Source: Neoroseomonas eburnea (GTDB lineage: Bacteria > Pseudomonadota > Alphaproteobacteria > Acetobacterales > Acetobacteraceae). From it: DNA of 64,000 nucleotides. The notes under the pieces were generated by a model that searched no databases, had not been told where the DNA came from, and saw only the letters and a list, made by a program, of their open reading frames with translations. Both the position numbers and the translations under genes were made by a program. How positions within the stretch are numbered: position 1 is the first letter of the stretch; the number at the start of each line of letters is the position of its first letter. Shown here piece after piece: positions 61,668 through 64,000 of this stretch. Location of the stretch: contig NZ_JAAEDL010000006.1 in assembly GCF_018129005.1 (NCBI RefSeq), positions 62,001-126,000 on the forward strand. The letters run 5' to 3'.

Positions 61668-62312
61668 TCAGCCGCCACGTCGCGCTGAAGTGGTCGGCGG
61701 ACCGGCCCGGCAGCCTGGGCTCTTCGAGGCGTGGACGGGCGGCCGACCGTCAGCCGGCCGCCGGGCGCCGCGCCCGCCCATCCGCATCAGCACGCCGTCA
61801 CGCCAGACCACATGGTGGACCAGCGCCATCGCCGCATGGCCGAGGATCAGCGCCATCAGCAGCCAGGCGAGCTTCGAATGCAGCAGGTCCGCCGGCCCCG
61901 CCATCCATTCGATGCGCTGGCCGGTCCGTTCGACCACCTGGTGGCCGAAGAAGGCGAAGCCTCTGCCCGAGCCGAGGGCGCGCAGCAAGGCCAGGGCCGG
62001 AACAACGAGCAGCAGCGCATACAATGCCAGCTGGCCGACGAGCGCCGCCCTGCCGATCCCGCTCCGGTCGTGCCCGGGACGGCGCTTGCGATTCGCCCAT
62101 GCCCAGAGGAGGCGCAGCACGATCAGCATCAGAAGCACCGAGCCGATCGACTGGTGCGTGCCGACCCAGAAGGCCATCAACGGCGTGCGTCCGAGAACCA
62201 GCCGCAGGATCATGCCGGTGAACTGCCACAGCAGGATCAACGCCATCGTCCAGTGCAGCAGCCGCGTCACCAGGCCGTAGCTTTCGGGCGTATCCCGCCA
62301 TTGCAGCGCCAT
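61668..62312 (-). CDS. Cytochrome b561 family protein
   Basis: A 214-residue membrane haem protein with four helices. Haem-ligand histidines are in RLLHWTMALILLWQFTG, GTHQSIGSVLLMLIVLRLLW, LLHSKLAWLLMALILGHAAMALVHH. The ~25 residues after the last helix are arginine/proline-rich and dispensable-looking. ATG 62312 has GGGAG upstream; ATG 62333 is possible. It would pass electrons between the quinone pool and a periplasmic partner; the link to iron uptake is only by neighbourhood. Confidence 0.88.
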   Translation of the reverse strand: MALQWRDTPESYGLVTRLLHWTMALILLWQFTGMILRLVLGRTPLMAFWVGTHQSIGSVLLMLIVLRLLWAWANRKRRPGHDRSGIGRAALVGQLALYALLLVVPALALLRALGSGRGFAFFGHQVVERTGQRIEWMAGPADLLHSKLAWLLMALILGHAAMALVHHVVWRDGVLMRMGGRGARRPADGRPPVHASKSPGCRAGPPTTSARRGG

Positions 62313-62477
62313 CTTGCATCTCCCGCTCGCCATGCCAGGCCATCAGCGGTCCACTGCGGCCATCAGAAATCGACAGTGAGGATCAGCCGGGTAGCAGAGG
62401 GGCCGGGGAGGTCAAGCAACCGCAGCGTGACCAACGCTTGCGGGCTTGCGTCGCCCTTGCCGAGGTCGGCGCCGCTG

Positions 62478-64000
62478 CTACAGGCGCAGCAACAGCGCCG
62501 GCGCGATCACCGCCGTCGCCGCATCGCCCATCATCTCGCCATGCAGGGCAGGGACGTCGATCACCTCGACCCGCGCCGCATGCGACGTCCACATCGCAGG
62601 CGAGAGGTCGCGCCCCGCATGGTCGCGCGCTGCGCGGAAATGCGTCAGCGTACCGTCGAAGCGACGGTGGTGGTGGCCGCGCACCAGGCGGTTGTTCCCC
62701 TCCACCACGCGCACCACGCCATCGAGCGCCGCTTCCGGCAGCCGACCGAGCGGCATGCCGCCGCGGCGCAGGAAGTCGATCACCGCGCCGCGCTCCATCG
62801 GCAACTCCGGGTGCTGCGCCGGGTCATGCCCCGCGATGGCAAGCAGCGCACCATAGATCGCCGCATCGTCGGGTTCCGGCGCGGCGCGCCAGACCTCGGC
62901 CGGATAGGCATCGAGCAGCGCAAGCACGCCCACCTCCCTGCCGAGGTCGCGCAGCCGCACCGCCATGGCCTGGGCGATGATCCCGCCCACCGACCAGCCG
63001 GCGAGATGGATCGGACCTGCCGAGGCAGCCGCCAGCACGCGGTCGGCGTAGTCGGCCGCCAGGGCCTCCAGGCTTTCCATCGGCGGCACCGCGGCGTCGA
63101 GCGACGGCGCCTGCAGGCCAAGCACCGGAACCTCCGGTGCCAGCGCGCGGGCGAGACCGCCATAGCACCACGCAATGCCGCCCGCCGGATGCACGACGAA
63201 GAGCGGCGGCCGGTCCGGAGCCCCGCGTCCCAGCACGATCAGCGGCCGCAGGCCATCATCCGTGGGCGGCAGCGCGGTGGAATCGAGCAACGCCGCCAGG
63301 CGCTCGACCGTCGGATGTTCGAACAGCGCGCCGAGGCCAGGATCGCGGCCGAATTCCTCCTGCACGCGCAGCATCAGGTCGACCGCGAGCAGCGAATGGC
63401 CGCCCAGGGCGAAGAAGTCGTCCTCCGCACCGACGGCCGGGACGTCGAGCGTCTCGGCGAACAGCGCGGCGACGCGGCGTTCCGTCTCCGTCGCCGGTGC
63501 GCGGCCTTCGCTCTGCGGAAGGTCCGGTGCGGGCAGCGCGCTGCGGTCCAGCTTGCCGCTGCTGTTCACCGGCAGCGCCGCGAGCGTCACGAAGGCCGAG
63601 GGCACCATGTGGTCCGGCACGCGCGCCGCGACATGGGCGCGCAGCGCGGCAGCGTCGTAGCCCGGCCCGGGCACGACATAGGCGACGAGCCGCTTGTCGC
63701 CCGGCCGGTCCTCCCGTGCGATGACGCGGCTCTGCTGCGCCAGGGAGGATGACGCGATGGCGGCCTCGATCTCGCCGAGTTCGACGCGGAAGCCGCGCAG
63801 CTTCACCTGGCCGTCGGCGCGACCGAGATAGAGGATCGCACCATCCGGGCGGAACCGTGCCAGGTCGCCGGTGCGGTACATGCGCTCGCCGGGGTGGAAG
63901 GGGTCGGGGATGAAGGCGCGCTCCGTCAGGTCGGGCTGGCCGAGATAGCCGCGCGCAAGCTGCACCCCGGCGATGAACAATTCCCCGGTGACGCCGGGCG
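62478..64000 (-). CDS. Non-ribosomal peptide synthetase, C-terminal module (5' end outside window)
   Basis: The frame is open to the window edge. The 507 residues seen include the end of an adenylation domain (GELFIAG, YRTGDLARF, GRADGQVKLRGFRVELGEIE, LPVNSSGKLDR), a carrier domain with DDFFALGGHSLLAVDLM, whose Ser takes phosphopantetheine, and a type I thioesterase (PPLFVVHPAGG, catalytic Ser in LAGWSVGGIIAQAMA, Asp in LLDAYP, His in VPALHGEMM). This is the order A-PCP-TE, so the protein ends the assembly line and releases the product. With Fur-box-like sites nearby, a siderophore is a reasonable guess; the specificity code lies outside the window. Confidence 0.93.
   Translation of the reverse strand, partial: PGVTGELFIAGVQLARGYLGQPDLTERAFIPDPFHPGERMYRTGDLARFRPDGAILYLGRADGQVKLRGFRVELGEIEAAIASSSLAQQSRVIAREDRPGDKRLVAYVVPGPGYDAAALRAHVAARVPDHMVPSAFVTLAALPVNSSGKLDRSALPAPDLPQSEGRAPATETERRVAALFAETLDVPAVGAEDDFFALGGHSLLAVDLMLRVQEEFGRDPGLGALFEHPTVERLAALLDSTALPPTDDGLRPLIVLGRGAPDRPPLFVVHPAGGIAWCYGGLARALAPEVPVLGLQAPSLDAAVPPMESLEALAADYADRVLAAASAGPIHLAGWSVGGIIAQAMAVRLRDLGREVGVLALLDAYPAEVWRAAPEPDDAAIYGALLAIAGHDPAQHPELPMERGAVIDFLRRGGMPLGRLPEAALDGVVRVVEGNNRLVRGHHHRRFDGTLTHFRAARDHAGRDLSPAMWTSHAARVEVIDVPALHGEMMGDAATAVIAPALLLRL

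Overview
The window is a very GC-rich, gene-dense bacterial chromosome segment. Strong G/C third positions, ATGA/GTGA start-stop overlaps, HcnABC-type amino-acid oxidases, many solute-binding proteins and a SAM-II riboswitch ahead of metZ point to an alphaproteobacterium. An Acetobacteraceae/Roseomonas-like member of the Rhodospirillales is my inference; there is no rRNA here to prove it. I see no rRNA operon, CRISPR array, phage or insertion sequence.

Layout. (1) 1-22442 is an amine/hydantoin/peptide catabolic region. A partial solute-binding protein is followed by a leftward iclR plus two-subunit flavoprotein set. Divergent from it runs a long rightward operon: hyuA-hyuB, a peptide-type ABC transporter (with permease-ATPase fusion), an SDR, a three-subunit HcnABC-like dehydrogenase and a second peptide ABC transporter (with ATPase-ATPase fusion). 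A perfect palindrome sits between iclR and hyuA. (2) 22472-26649 is a leftward carbohydrate-type ABC transporter. (3) 27113-38177 looks like a sigma-54 regulon: one -24/-12 promoter precedes a five-gene peptide ABC transporter, a C45-family acyltransferase/hydrolase and a sensor-less sigma-54 activator; a second lies just after the activator and precedes AtuA-like (DUF1446), DUF4387, a THI5/NMT1-like protein and a maleate-isomerase-like protein. (4) 38185-41013 is a TRAP transporter with its own sigma-70-like promoter. (5) 41066-42969 is a leftward pair, a LigI-like amidohydrolase and a MetE-core protein. (6) 43107-46053 has two orphan solute-binding proteins and an SMP-30-type lactonase, ending in a cluster of six hairpins. 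(7) 46271-51799 holds an SDR, a Kef-type antiporter, an orphan peptide-binding protein and a SnoaL-like protein. (8) 52119-54434 has tRNA-Gly(CCC), a SAM-II riboswitch, metZ and a LysE-type exporter. (9) 54646-60020 has a DUF3016 protein and a leftward liv-type ABC operon. (10) 60059-64000 has Fur-box-like palindromes between livK and a YncE-like beta-propeller gene, then cytochrome b561 and the 3' end of an NRPS gene, suggesting an iron/siderophore neighbourhood.

Together the genes describe a scavenging lifestyle: uptake of peptides, opine-like amines, organic acids and sugars, each paired with ring-opening, oxidising or isomerising enzymes and with dedicated local regulators. Substrates cannot be read from sequence alone. 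All functions are assigned from recognised motifs and family resemblance, without database searches.
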